From Valencia hispanica (Eukaryota; Chordata; Actinopteri; Cyprinodontiformes; Valenciidae), in contig OY747716.1 in assembly GCA_963556495.2 (NCBI GenBank), positions 36,375,318 through 36,439,317 on the forward strand: DNA of 64,000 nt, written 5' to 3'. This document shows positions 23,422 to 35,354 of this stretch, in pieces; the stretch's first letter is position 1, and each line of letters starts with the position of its first letter. A program made the position numbers and the translations under genes. Under the pieces are notes generated by a model, which was given only the letters and a program-made list of their open reading frames with translations, did not search any database and was not told the DNA's origin.

Positions 23422-24212
23422 CCTTTAATTGAAGGGCGTGTGTGCGCGTGTGTGCGTGTGAAAGGGGAAGGGAGTGGGGAGGGGGGGGGTGTGAAATAAA
23501 TGCCCACAAAAAGGGTCGGCGATGACGGTTCAGAAAGGCAAAACCATGTAAGCTCTGAAGAAGAAGAAAAAGAGTGAGATCGGATCGACCCAGCGCAGTT
23601 TCTTTTCCTCCGCAGGAATGTGTAAAACTACCAGGGATGATGATCTGGACGTGTCTTCTTCTTCTTCTCAAATGACTCCGCTGTCCTCCAAAGGCCACGG
23701 GAGGAGGATTTTTCTTTTTTAAGCACAATTCCCAACAAGCTAGCCCCCTCCCCTTCCCTCGATGTTTTTTTTTTGTTGTTGTTGTTGTTGTTGGTTTCCC
23801 TTCAGAGGACGTCTTAACAAAAGCGATGCATTTATAAATAGTCTTGCGGTTAAACGTTTGAGGAAAAACCATAAAGAATAGCGGATGCCTTCATTATGCT
23901 CTACAGATGTGCAATAAGCCGCTTGTCGTCAAAAAAAAAAAAACACACACACACAGCGTCCCGTTATTACCAGCCTCTGTTTGGGGGGTTATCATAGTCC
24001 AGGGAAGAGCCGAGGTGGTGTGGATCTACACCGGGGTTTGGTCCTCCTGTCTTCTTCTTCTTCCGTAGTTTGAGTTTTTTCTTCTTCTTCTAAACAGCTA
24101 AACGGTGCCTCAGACACATTCACCGCCACTCGCTCCTGCTGCTCGGCCGCTTTCAGAGCTGAGAGAGGAGGCAGGGTCAAGATAATGGTTTGGGAAACTG
24201 TAACTTCCGGTC
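23422..24212 (-). promoter_or_regulatory. asap1: Probable asap1 5' leader and promoter
   Basis: The region upstream of the asap1 Met is GC-richer than its surroundings. A consensus ETS site ACCGGAAGT (- strand; 24203-24211) lies at its far edge, a common feature of TATA-less vertebrate promoters. Transcription probably starts a little below 24200. The ORFs here (e.g. 23992-24180) contain GAA repeats and look like leader sequence. A pyrimidine-rich (CCCT) stretch at 23440-23500 could alternatively be the tract of an intron acceptor. Confidence 0.5.
23768..23795. repeat. (TTG)n microsatellite
   Basis: A T-run followed by about eight TTG units. Confidence 0.85.
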
Positions 24213-24894
24213 AAGAGTTTCAAAATAAGAGCCGACGTTTTAGCTTCAAAAATCTATATTTTTTTAGTACAATGTTCTGTGATGTTTTTGGTGTGTTTTC
24301 CAATGATAATTTGTAAAAAAAAAACAAAAAAAAAAAACATTAACTTTTTATGCTATACTGCAATTTTGGCTTAAAAGAAAGCAGCCCAAGGTACAACCAA
24401 ACTAAGCATTATTTATCTAAATCAGAGGTTTGCAACCTTGCAAACTCCAAGAGTTACCTTTGGTCCAGCTAAGCTAAATTTGTTTAGGACCACAAAAGCA
24501 ACAAAATAGCTTGTTATTATACCATATGAAACCTGTTTCGATTTTTAAATTTAAAAATAAAAAATTTATTCTGGGGTTTAATATATTTTCGTCAGTGGTA
24601 GATTACATTTTCACATAAAATTACATTAAAACATGTACTAACTAACTTTATGAAAATGTTAGGCATATGATGCTTGAAAATGCCTAGAAAAAACTGCTAA
24701 AGCGTTTTTAGATTACCTTTACATTTTGAAATGTTGCTGAGTTCTTTAGCATTTTTTTCAATGTTCCTTTGCAAATTCTTTCTGCTTTCTAACTTAAATG
24801 TCATAAAATAAGTAAATATTTATCTTTAAAAAATGAAATATGAAAAAGCTGTTTTCAAATTATAATTTTATTTAATAATGGGGAAAAATATCCA
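24213..24894. other. AT-rich intergenic stretch
   Basis: A-runs at 24316-24338. No gene or bounded repeat seen. Confidence 0.4.
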
Positions 24895-25565
24895 AGACAA
24901 ACTTTATAACTGGTTGTGCCAACCTTGGCAGCAACAACTCCCCTTGAGCTTTTGTAATGACTTGCATACAGTCTTTTGTATTACTGTGAATGGACTTTGG
25001 CCCACTGGTCTTTGGAGAATTGCTTTAATTTAGGCATATTGGAAGATTTTGGGGTATTTAAGACCTATTTGAAGTCACACAACAGTCTCTCAGTTGGATT
25101 TAAGTCGGGAACTTGACCAGGCCATTCCTTGACATTTAACCATTCAGAGGAGGACTTGCAGCTGGACAAACCCAATTGTGTCCAAACTTGAGGTCACAAA
25201 CTGATAGTGGGATACTGTTCTTCAAGTTTTTCTGCTAGAGAGCAGAATCCATGATTCCATCAAGTCTTCCAGCTTCTGAAGCAGCAATGCAGTCCCAGAC
25301 CATCACACTACCACTACTATGCTTGACTGTGGGTATAATGTTCTTTTTATGAAATAGTGTGTTCAATTCTCTACAGATGTGACAAGACGCACACCTTCAA
25401 ACATTTCCTATGACCTTAACTGATATAAGGGAGGTCAACAGCGCTTTAGATGTTCTTCTTGGTTCTTTTGGCTCTTTCTGGATGAGTCTTTTGTTATTGC
25501 AGCAACTTGTTGGCCTTTCACTCCTGGGACGGCTATCAGCCATTCCATTTATTCTCCATTTGTGG
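24895..25565 (-). mobile_element. Tc1/mariner relic, antisense
   Basis: On the - strand the broken frames read GQVPDLNPTERLLCDF (third catalytic block) from about 25122 downward and VKHSSGSVMVWDCIAA from about 25330. The order fits a Tc1-like transposase in reverse. The family differs from that at 54217. Frames are disrupted and the terminal repeats are not clear. Confidence 0.7.
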
Positions 25566-25784
25566 ATGATTTAAATGAAAATTAAGTTTATTCATTAATT
25601 CATGAAGTTCATTAAGTTTTTATGTTATACAAACTTAATAAATTAATTCAGACAAACTTAAATTACTTGTTACCAATTGAAGCATTTAATTTAAGTTGGA
25701 TCAACATCCGCAATCATTTTGTGGTTTGCAGGAGTCCAATGGCCATTAAAACGTGTTTTCAAATTCAAATATATAAAATAAAAA

Positions 25785-25975
25785 TGTTATTAATCTGAGA
25801 GGGAAATTAAGTGTTGTTGTAACTCATACTATTCAAGATACTTCAAAGAGTTGTAAACGCTGATCACTGTGGGCAGGAAGGATCTCCTGTAGTGGTCTGT
25901 GTTGCAGCGAAACTGAAGACACCTCTGACTGAAGACCCTCTGTTGTTGTGTGACAGTCTCATGAAGAGGTTTTAA
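25785..25975 (-). mobile_element. Rex1-like LINE 3' fragment, antisense
   Basis: GGGAAATTAAGTGTTGTTGTAACTCATA ... CTGTGTTGCAGCGAAACTGAAGA ... AGACCCTCTGTTGTTG is the reverse complement of the terminal coding region and tail of the copies at 47856 and 50717. Confidence 0.85.
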
Positions 25976-26199
25976 AGCATTTCCTTATTGATAGGTGTAA
26001 CAAATTTAGTTTCATGTCTTCTTAAATATTTTTATATGAGACCTGATGAGTTGTTTTTCTGAGAGCTCTTTGCCTACTTCCTGTTGACAGACAGGTTATA
26101 CCTAAGGAATGCCCTGATTCTATAGGTCTGACAGTAATCGGGCCTGGATGTAACTTGTAATATTGGCAGCTTTCTTAAACATGTGGTTGATCGCAGTTT

Positions 26200-28262
26200 G
26201 GATAGCTTCTCCACCTCTCTACAAAGAGAGACTGAATAGATATCAGCTAACTATAAAAGATGCTAGGGAATCGTTCTTTTCTGAAATCATCAACAGAAAC
26301 ATTAATAATGCACGGACCCTATTTGCAACAGTGGAAAGACTAACTAATCCTTTAGTGACAGTAGCCCCTGAACTAAACTCTACCAGGGCCTGCAATGAAT
26401 TTGCCAGCTTTTTCACTGAAAAGATTCTAACAATTAGATGGTCAATCTGTACCTCAATATCGAACCCACAACCAGTGCCATCCCCAATCAACAACAATGT
26501 AGAGAAAATGTCTGAATTCCACGAATTAAACCAGAACAGCCTTGAAAAAATCATTATCCAATTAAGCTCCTCCTCCTGCTGTCTTGATATCCTACCCACA
26601 GCTTTTCTAAAGAAGGTTCTTCCTGTTATTGGATCTGATCTTGTTCAAATAGTGAACTCATCACTGCTATCAGGTGTCTTCCCTCAGGCTTTAAAAACAG
26701 CAGTTATTAAACCACTGCTAAAGAAGAAGAATCTGGACAACACGTTAATGCAGAACTACAGGCCAATCTCTAATCTTCCATTCATCAGTAAGATTATTGA
26801 AAAAGCTGTTTCAGCAGTTAAATAGCTTCATAACAATGACAAACCGTTTTGATGTTTTTCAGTCTGGTTTCCGCGCTCACCACAGCACTGAGACTGCCCT
26901 CGTCAAAGTATTTAATGACATCCGCATAAATACAGACTTTGGAAGAACCACAGTGCTGGTTCTGTTGGACCTCAGTGCAGCATTTGACACTTTTGATCAT
27001 GATATTTTATTGGAACGACTGGAGAGCTGGGTCGGACTCTCTGGTACAGTACTTGGCTGGTTCGAGTCTTACCTAAAGAACAGGGACTTCTATGTTTCAA
27101 TAGGAAACTTTTCATCAGAACGAACAGAAATCACATGTGGGGTGCCCCAGGGCTCCATCCTGGGGCCCCTCTTATTTAATATCTACATGCTCCCACTAGG
27201 CAAGATTATAGCAACCAATAACATTAGCTACCATAACTACGCAGATGACACTCAGCTCTACATTACAATGTCACCAGGTGACTCTGAACCCATTCAAACC
27301 CTAAATCAATGCATTGACCAAATAAATGGATGGATGTGCCATAACTTTCTCCAGCTGAATAGAAACAAAACTGAAGTGATTATTTTTGGACCCAAGGAGG
27401 AACGATCAAGAGTCAGCACACAGCTTCAGTTAATACAGCTAGAACCTACTGATCAGGTTCGTAACCTAGGTGTAGTAATGGACTCAGACCTGAACCTCCA
27501 GGGTCACATAAAGGCAATAACAAGGTCAGCGTTCTATCACCTGAAGAACATCTCTAGGATTAAAGGACTGATTTTGCAACACGACCTAGAAAAACTCATC
27601 CATGCGTTTATCTTTAGTCGGATTGATTACTGCAACAGCATCTTCACAGGTCTGCCTAAAAAGTCAATCAGACAGCAGCAGCTGATCCAGAACGCTGCTG
27701 CTCGCGTCCTCACTAGAACCAGGAAAGTAGAGCACATCACCCCAATTCTAAAGTCCTTACACTGGCTCCCTGTAGCTCAGAGAACAGACTTTAAAATACT
27801 TTTACTAGTTTATAAATCATTACATGGCTTAGCACCAAAATATGTTGAAGACCTGTTGTCATGGTACCAACCACCAAGACCACTCAGGTCCTCCAACTCT
27901 AGCCTACTAAACATCCCTAGACTCAGAACTAAACATGGAGAAGCAGCTTTCAGTTTCTATGCTCCCCTTATCTGGAACAGACTTCCTGACGAGTGTAGAG
28001 CTGCTGAAACTCTGAACTGCTTTAAATCGAGACTAAAAACCATCTGTTTAGAATTGCCTTCGAGTAAATGATTGATGTCATATGTATGAAATGTGTTCAT
28101 GCTCTCTTGCTTTTTTTATCTTTCTCTTGCTTTATTGTGTATCATGTGTAATGTGTGTTTCTTTTATGTTTTTTTAAATCACCAAATCATGTAAAGCACC
28201 TTGAATTACCCTGCTGTTGAAAGTGTGCTATACAAATAAAATTGCCTTGCCTTGCCTTGCCT
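26200..28262 (+). mobile_element. L2-type LINE, 5'-truncated, frameshifted
   Basis: The longest retrotransposon copy in the window. A first frame (to 26825) gives the region upstream of and entering the reverse transcriptase ([30 protein letters not shown]). A second frame (26797-28071) carries '[20 protein letters not shown]', '[18 protein letters not shown]' and the catalytic YADDTQLY at 27238-27261. A C-terminal block with HWLPVAQR and the 3' tail AAATAAAATTGCCTTGCCTTGCC follow. The endonuclease domain is absent. The two frames are split by a small deletion in a T-run near 26805. The LDLSAAFDT and YADD blocks plus the TTGCC tail suggest the L2/CR1 group. It cannot transpose on its own as it stands. 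Confidence 0.92.
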
Positions 28263-29251
28263 TAATCAGTAAAAATAAGATTTAGGAACTGCATTGTGTA
28301 TGTGCTCCGGCCATATTGACTGAAAATGACATTTATTTCATAATCTTAAATATTTAATTGTGACCACACAAAAAAAGCAAAAACAGAAAAAAGGGGGGCA
28401 TCGTTTTTTTTAAGCAATGCTTTTATTTTGAAATTCTAACGCTATCTTCTGTTGGAGCATTGGCATTAACTGTACGCATTTCTTTCCCACCCACTTCTTC
28501 GCCTGGTTGACGGAGACCGAGAGCCATTGTACGCATGCGCGCCTTGGATTCTCTGACTGCAGAGTGATTCACGAGATACAGAATATAAGGATGCACAGAG
28601 GAGCACAGATTTGGAGACCGCTTCTGTTGCAGCAGAACTTGACGGGTTAGCTGAACATCTGAAGGCGTGACTGCCAGTGAAAACGTTAAAAAACACAAAT
28701 CATTTCAATGGAGACCAGTTAATGATGTTTAGCCACGTCCAGCACTGGAGAGCATCAACAAGCCTGTGATCATTGTGATTTAGAGTCCTCTATTATGAAT
28801 GTCTGGGATGTGAATAGAATAGAAAATTCATCTACTATGGGAAAAATTGAAATTATGTAGCTTAGAATTAATATATTTAAAATAACTGTATATTGAAGCA
28901 GTAAATAGAATAAATAATAAATGTATCACATGAAGGGTACAAATTTTAATTTCTCAGTATTTTTTTCATTTAAGAAGTCAGAGAAACTGACACTATTAAG
29001 GACTAAATTATTGAGTTGGTAACCGTTTTTTTTTTTTTTTTTTTGTAAAGATGCAATGATCCCTCACGTTTGAAAATTTAAATTTCCACAATTTTATAGA
29101 CAGATTGATGTATTTATCTCTGTAATCTCAGTGTACTGCGCTGTTTAGGGAATTTTTTATATACATTTCTAAATTTCTAATTTCCACTGGTTAACATCCA
29201 AGCAGCTGAATGTATTTATTTGATTTTTTAGTTAGTTAGTTAGTTAGTTTA
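28263..29251. other. Non-coding intergenic stretch
   Basis: A T-run of about 20 at 29024-29044 and TTAG repeats at 29230-29250. Short - strand ORFs at 28423-28698 have no recognisable domain. Confidence 0.4.
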
Positions 29252-30350
29252 AATTCAATTCAAAAATACTTTATTTATCCCAGACGGAAATTAAGTGTTG
29301 TTGTAGCTCATATAATTAATTATTTGAGGAGTTGTTGTAGATCATGATGGCTGTGGGCAAGAAAGATTTCCTGTAGCGGTCTGTGTTGCAGCGAAACTAA
29401 AGAGGCCTCCGACTGAAGACTTTCTGTTGTTGTATGACTGTCTCATGAAGAGGATGCTCAGGGTTGTCCATAATCTTTTTGATTTTATGAAGAATCCTTC
29501 TTTGCATCATCATCTCCAGATGTTCCACAGTTGTCCCAAGAACAGAACCAACCTTCTTTATCAGGTTGTTTAGCCTTTTTAAGTCCCTGGCTCTGATGCT
29601 GCTACCCCAACAGATGATGGCTGAAGAGATTACACTCTCCACAACAGACTTGTAGAAGATCTGCAGCATCTTGCTGCAAACCTTGAAGGACCTAAGCTTC
29701 CTCAAGAAGTACAGTCTGCTCTGTCCCTTCTTGTAGACGGCTTCACTGTTGCGCCGCCAGTCCAGTCTGTTGTCAAGATAAACTCCGAGGTATTTATACC
29801 CCTCAACCACCTCCACTTCTTCTCCCATGATGGAAACAGTTTTTGACTTATCCCTGTTTCTTCTGAAATCTACAATCATCTCCTTTGTTTTGTTCACATT
29901 CAAGGTACAAAGCACAAAGCGGTCCACCAGCTCTCTGTATTCAGCTTCTTGTCCATCTCTGATACACCCGACAATTGCAGAGTCATCTGAGTATTTCTGC
30001 AGATGACAGGTCTCTGATTTGTACTGGTAGTCTGAGGTGTACAGAGTGAAAAGGAATGATGAGAGTACGGTCCCCTGTTGTGCTCCTGTGCTGCTGACCA
30101 CCTGGTTCGACACACAATTCTTCAGTCTCACAAATTGTGGTCTGTTGGTCAGGTAGTCATTGATCCACCTGTGTCTTCAAGAGTTTCTTACAGAGCAAAT
30201 CAGGCTGAATTGTGTTAAATGCACTGGAGGAATCAAAGAACATGATCTTCAAAGTGCTGCCTGCTTGGTCCAGATGACAGTGTGTTGGTTGAAGCAGGTG
30301 GATGATGGCATCTTCAACTCCAACTCCACAGCGATAAGCAAACTGCAGCG
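29252..30350 (-). mobile_element. Rex1-like LINE, antisense, 5'-truncated
   Basis: The - strand encodes the end of a reverse transcriptase: GTVLSSFLFTLYTSDY, the catalytic block YSDDSAIVGC, then NVNKTKEMIVDFRRN, YKYLGVYLDNRLDW and LRKLRSFKVC, ending in [12 protein letters not shown]. The frame is open from 30131 to 29397. Upstream codons (30140-30350, encoding an IMFFDSSSAFNTIQ-like block) are frameshifted. The tail AATTCAATTCAAAAATACTTTATT is at 29256-29279. I assign it to the Rex1/CR1-related LINEs common in teleosts; the clade name is from memory of the motifs. Confidence 0.85.
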
Positions 30351-30649
30351 GGTCAGTCAGTAAGTTAGTTATTTATCTCAGAATAATTTTCATGAACATA
30401 AGAATTTCCCAAAATGAGCTGGCTGGGTGGCAATTGAACCACCAAAGGGGGCTCAGGGGGTTTATTGGGTTTATTCCTAGCATGAACTAACTAGCAAGGG
30501 ATGTAACATAGTTAACAGTAGTATTGATGAGCAGTTTAACACAATATATTGGCATGTATTAACTAGGCTTCATTTAGCTAATATTAGCTGCATACAACAG
30601 CATGACTCAGGCTACCTGTCGTTCCTGGACAGGCTGTGTCACCACATAC

Positions 30650-31980
30650 CAGAGGTGTGGACTCGAGTCATGTGACTTGGACTCGAGTCAGACTTGAGTC
30701 ATGAATTTGATGACTTCAGACTTGACTTGATAAAATGTACAAAGACTTGCAACTCGACTTGGACTTTAACATCAATGACTCGTGACTTTACTTGGACTTG
30801 CGCCTTTTGACTTGAGAAGACTTGCTACTTCCCATGAAGACTGGGGGAACAATTTTTTACACACCATGGAGGCTCAATGTTCCCTCTAAGCTGCGCGCCT
30901 GCGCAATTACGCGCTGCTGACACAGTCTTCGCGCACAGAAAATCTGCTCTGCGCACAAAATACAAAATACATGAGAAGGACAGACGACAAAAATAAAGTT
31001 AAATTTAAGTTCTTAATCAGATTCGTGCTTATCTAGTGTCATGCATTTACAATGTTCATTTATGAAAATTGATCATTAAATGCCAGTTTATGAGTAGCAG
31101 AAATACAGAATAATGGTGTGATTATAAACTGTATTTTGCAGACAAAGAGTTACTTTTACAGTGCTCAGCAAGAGCTTCACACAATGGCTCATGCTTATAA
31201 TATAAGTCAGACCTTTATAATAAAAATGTTAAGTATGTTTGCAAAATTTGAGTTCATAGTTAGCTTGGCTTACTTGGCAGTTCATGTTTCTCCACAGTTA
31301 CAATGAAATAGTTATACTTACAAAAGTGTTAACACACTACACAGGTCATGAATAAGATCTTTGTCATTTTCATTGTAAGTGGGATAATGTACTTAATTTA
31401 AAAGTATTCTCACAGAAATGTAAATGCTTTAATTAGATTATTTTAATAAACTATATAAACTGGATGGATGCGATGCTGGCATGACCACAGTGCACACATC
31501 TGTTGTTGCTCACAGTGGTCAAAGGGACCGTTCAGGGCGTTTGTGTGTTTGCTCAGACACATGAAAAATTAGAGGGAACATTGCATGGAGGCATTTCAAC
31601 TATATTATCAGGTTGGTCAAGTTTTTCAGAAGTGATCAGTTTGAGGGGTGCGGATTTTATTGATAACATGTTTAAAAAGTTTAGGTTAAAAGGAACCATC
31701 TCTTTTTGAAAGTTGAAACTGTTTTGCAATATGAGGTCAATACAATACAGGACTGAAGCTGCTGTGTTTTGTTCTAGTGCAATATGCTGTTGATAAGAGG
31801 ACTTGAAATGACTCGAAACTAAAATGATAGGACTTTTGACTCGACTTGAGACTTGTTGGCTTTGACTTTTGACTCGACTTGGGACTTGCCTCATCTTTGA
31901 CTCGACTTGACTCGGGACTCGAGGACAAAGACTTGAGACTTACTTGTGACTTGCAAAACAATGACTTTGTCCCACCTCTG
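30650..31980. mobile_element. hAT element rich in ACTTG/GACTCG repeats (outer of a nest)
   Basis: Ends CAGAGGTGTGG and the complement of TCCCACCTCTG. The flanking 8-mer CCACATAC is perfectly repeated (30642-30649 and 31981-31988), proving a hAT-type insertion. Both arms consist of degenerate units of GACTTG, ACTCGAGTC and ACTTGGACT. The copy is split by a second element at about 30875-31583; without it the element would be about 620 bp. No transposase frame. Confidence 0.9.
30875..31583. mobile_element. hAT element nested inside the previous one
   Basis: Ends CAATGTTCCCTCTAAGCTGCGC and the complement of AAAAATTAGAGGGAACATTG. The 8-mer CATGGAGG follows the right end directly (31584-31591) and lies two bases before the left end (30865-30872), consistent with an 8-bp duplication plus a 2-bp terminal difference. 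About 709 bp with no transposase frame. Confidence 0.8.
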
Positions 31981-31988
31981 CCACATAC

Positions 31989-34289
31989 AGTCATATTCAG
32001 TCAATTATGCATTCTGATGAGGCTCGCTTGGCAGATTGAAAGTACCTTTTGAAAATAACCTTCAAGAAAGAAAGTCCACATTTCTTTATTAAAATTGTTT
32101 TTTTTATCCTGCTGATGTAAAATCCTTATATTAAATGTTGTGTTTTCATTGGCTACAAGTGGAAAAGCATTATAATTAACAGAAATAAAGGCTTGAAAAC
32201 ATCAACTTGTGTTGAGTTAATCCATACTATGTGTTTCACCTATAGTGAAATGAGTTACTGAAATAAATTAACTTTTCAAAAATATTCTAATTTATTGAAC
32301 ATGGCGGTAGTATTTTCTTATTAATATGAATTTATATCAGGTCTTATAATAATAATACATTGTGATATTGCAATATTTATTTATTTATTCATCTATTTAA
32401 GTATACAGATTTATTTGACTTTAAATTAAATATCAGAATTTTCCTAAATTCAGACTGGCTACCTCTTTAGGAATAAGCTTAAACTAGTTGGAAAAGTTAT
32501 CTATTTCTTCATGATTAATTAATTTATGCTTATGTGTGTTTTTTTAAGGAGTCCGCCGCCTCTGAGTCTGTACTTGTCACTCTTAACGCAACCGAATAAA
32601 ACTGTAAACGTCTGTTATGGCTTTTAGCTTCACTGTGCTACCCCAGCATTATTAGTGGGCCCATTATCTGGCCTATCCAGTAAAAGCTTTCTGGAGGTGC
32701 CCCCCAGTTACCACATGACATGAGAACCTCAAGGTCAACCACATCAGTTTTCGAGTTGAAGAGTGAAACCATACTCACGCACCTGTGGATGATTGCAGAG
32801 GGAACCGTGGCTTTTTTAAGGCTGTAGACCCGTAAGCAAAACAGCAGAGAAGTGATTTCCCTCGCTGTCTCTTTTATTAACTTCCTCACAGCCGGTGGTC
32901 TTTCATAGCATTTGGAGCGTACATGTTTAAAAACTGACTGCTGTAGAAGCATTTACAGTAAATTTACAAGGAAGGTTGGTATTGATGTGGTAAAACTGGC
33001 CAAACATTGAAGATGAAATCTGGAAACGAATGGGATTTTGAAATGAAATGAAGTATACAAATATATTTCACATGTTCCCCACAGTCAGCTAGAAAACAAG
33101 GGTGCAGTTCTCCTAATGAATCATTATGAATTTCTATTAACGCATACTGAAACAGAAAAATTAATAGAATAACCTCCCAGCTTTTAAATTCACTATCACC
33201 CACTTTCACTTCCCCTTTCAAAACTACATGAAGTTATACATCGCAATTTGCAACAGAGTGAAATGTGGTAAAAAAAAAAAAGAAAAGAAAAAAAATGCAG
33301 AAATAGAGGGTGGCAAAGCATTTCTTTCTCCCTCACAGTGTTCACCATCAGTGCAAACCTCATCTCTCTGTTACACAAACCCAAACACGAAACGACACCT
33401 TGTGGGCATTCTTGGGTATGTTCTTCTTTTCTAATATATCAGAGTTTTTTGTTGTTGTAGTTGAATTCAGAAACAGCACTGATTTATCCGCTGAGGTAAG
33501 GAGTCACTTTAATGCCTGAGTTGTTCATAAGTCAGAGGTAGATAGAAATGCAAAATAGCCAGATACTAGTAGGAATCAGTTTGCTTTTTCCCTGATGTGC
33601 GAAGAACCAAAAGCATCAACAACATGCAACTTAACCACAGTCTGTATAGTGTCTGACTCTTTCAAATTTAATTTACATATGTATAAAGGCTCAAATAAAT
33701 ATACAAACATATCCTATTTGATTGATTTTAATTAATTTGGATGAACCGGATTTAATTTGGGTCAATATGACGGCTATAAACTGCCCTGAAATGATGGACA
33801 TCATGAATTAGAACTTTATAAACGAATATAATTTAAAATGAATTACAAATATTAAGTTTAAAATCATTGATATGTATTGCTAAATTATTTATTTTTGTCA
33901 GCAAAACCTAAATTCTATAGCAATATTCATGTATGTTCACGTATAAAAAGGCTTATGTGGGCCTGATATATAGAAATAAGAAATATTTTAAAAAGTGTCC
34001 AAGTAATACTTCAACAGATTTCAAAATAGATGCACATGTAAGCTAATATTGTTTTTCTAAAAGTAAATTGTATTGCCATTTATTGTAAATTTTTATATTC
34101 TTAAAATGTTCTATTAAATTTGTCCTTTACAAATCACTGGACCAGCCAAAAGGCTTATTGTAACTCTGGTGCATGGAGAGACAAAGCTCAGGTAGAATAA
34201 GCTCTTGACGGGATATTTATTAGTCAGTCCACAAATCTACGACCTAAGAAGAAAGCCACATGATGTCCTGCTTTCAGCTTACCAGTACC
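31989..34289. other. AT-rich intergenic stretch
   Basis: Mostly non-coding. Contains an A-rich tract at 33269-33297. One - strand ORF (32638-32952) is discussed as a finding. Nothing else supported. Confidence 0.35.
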
Positions 34290-34700
34290 TCCAGAGGACA
34301 TTGTAATGATTAAGAAAGCTGCTCCGGTTAGAACGGACCAAAACTTCACTTTTTGGACTACATGCAAAGCACTGTGTGTGGAGTAAAACTACTGCAAGTC
34401 TAATTGAATGCCACCACCCTCATGGTGACACATGGTGGTGGCAGCATTATGGTCTGGAGATGCTTTTCGTCACCATGGACAAGAAGCTGAGGTTCACCCT
34501 CCAGCAGGACAATGACTCTAAACATGCACCCAGAGCTAGAATTCAGTGGTTTAGATCAAAGCATGTTCATTTGTTAAATCGGCCCAGTCAAAGTCTAGAT
34601 CTGCTTCCAATCTGACTAAGCTTTAGCTATTCTTCCAAAGGAGATGGGGCAAGTTTTTCAGTCTCTGAAGCGCAAAGTTGGCAGAAACACAATCCGGTTT
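34290..34700 (+). mobile_element. Tc1/mariner relic
   Basis: Broken + strand frames resemble Tc1 transposase: a GGGSIM-like block at 34432-34455 (TGGTGGTGGCAGCATTATGG), FTLQQDNDSKHAPRARIQWF with the second catalytic aspartate near 34505, and RPSQSLDLLPI at 34583-34615, where the third acidic residue is lost. No terminal repeats found. Confidence 0.8.
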
Positions 34701-34999
34701 GCAGAGATGGGTAGTAACTAGTTACATGTACTTGGAAGAAAATATACCTTTAGGAGTACTTTTTACTTTTACCGGTACTTGAGTAAAACTTGAATAAAAC
34801 TTTCTGGATACTTTACCTACTGCGAGCAACATCCACTGAATGAACAACAAACATATTTGAACCAAAAATGCTGCAGACACATATGGCAGACACCCACAGT
34901 TAATGTTAAAGTGAGACCTTTCTAAAACAAGCTTTGTTGATCTAATGTTATTTTCCATTAGCTGAGCTGTGCCATTTGGAGGTCAAGTATCAGGTAGGC

Positions 35000-35328
35000 C
35001 AGTGGTTCCCAAAGTTGGGGTCAGGACCCCACTTGGGGTCACTTACATGTAATCATGGGGTCTTGAGATCCTCTTGAGAAAAGAACCTATATACGAAAAA
35101 TAGTAATGTGGAACGATATGCAATTTATTAAAGAGGAAAAGAAAAAAACAAGACTTCAGTGAATAAAATTTGGTCAATATAGTGGCTGTTGATGCTGATT
35201 GTGTTGCCATTGTACCAATTTTTAATACACCCGCTAAACATGCAGGTATGCTCAATGAGGAGTTGGGGTCACGACCCTCTAACATTTATGTTTTGTGGGT
35301 CAGGAGCTGGAAAGTTTAGGAACCACTG
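35000..35328. mobile_element. hAT MITE with perfect target duplication
   Basis: Ends CAGTGGTTCCCAAAG and the complement of AAGTTTAGGAACCACTG, a classic hAT terminus. The 8-mer AGGTAGGC is duplicated exactly (34992-34999 and 35329-35336). 329 bp with no transposase frame. It lies only about 365 bases upstream of the nfx1 start codon. Confidence 0.92.
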
Positions 35329-35354
35329 AGGTAGGCTATATATTGTCACTGGAA

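Noticed and set aside
23267..23872. A 201-codon - strand ORF taken whole as a gene
   Set aside because: It includes poly-Thr from a (TTG) microsatellite, reads the asap1 exon in the wrong frame and ignores its donor. The real coding part is 23296-23421 in another frame.
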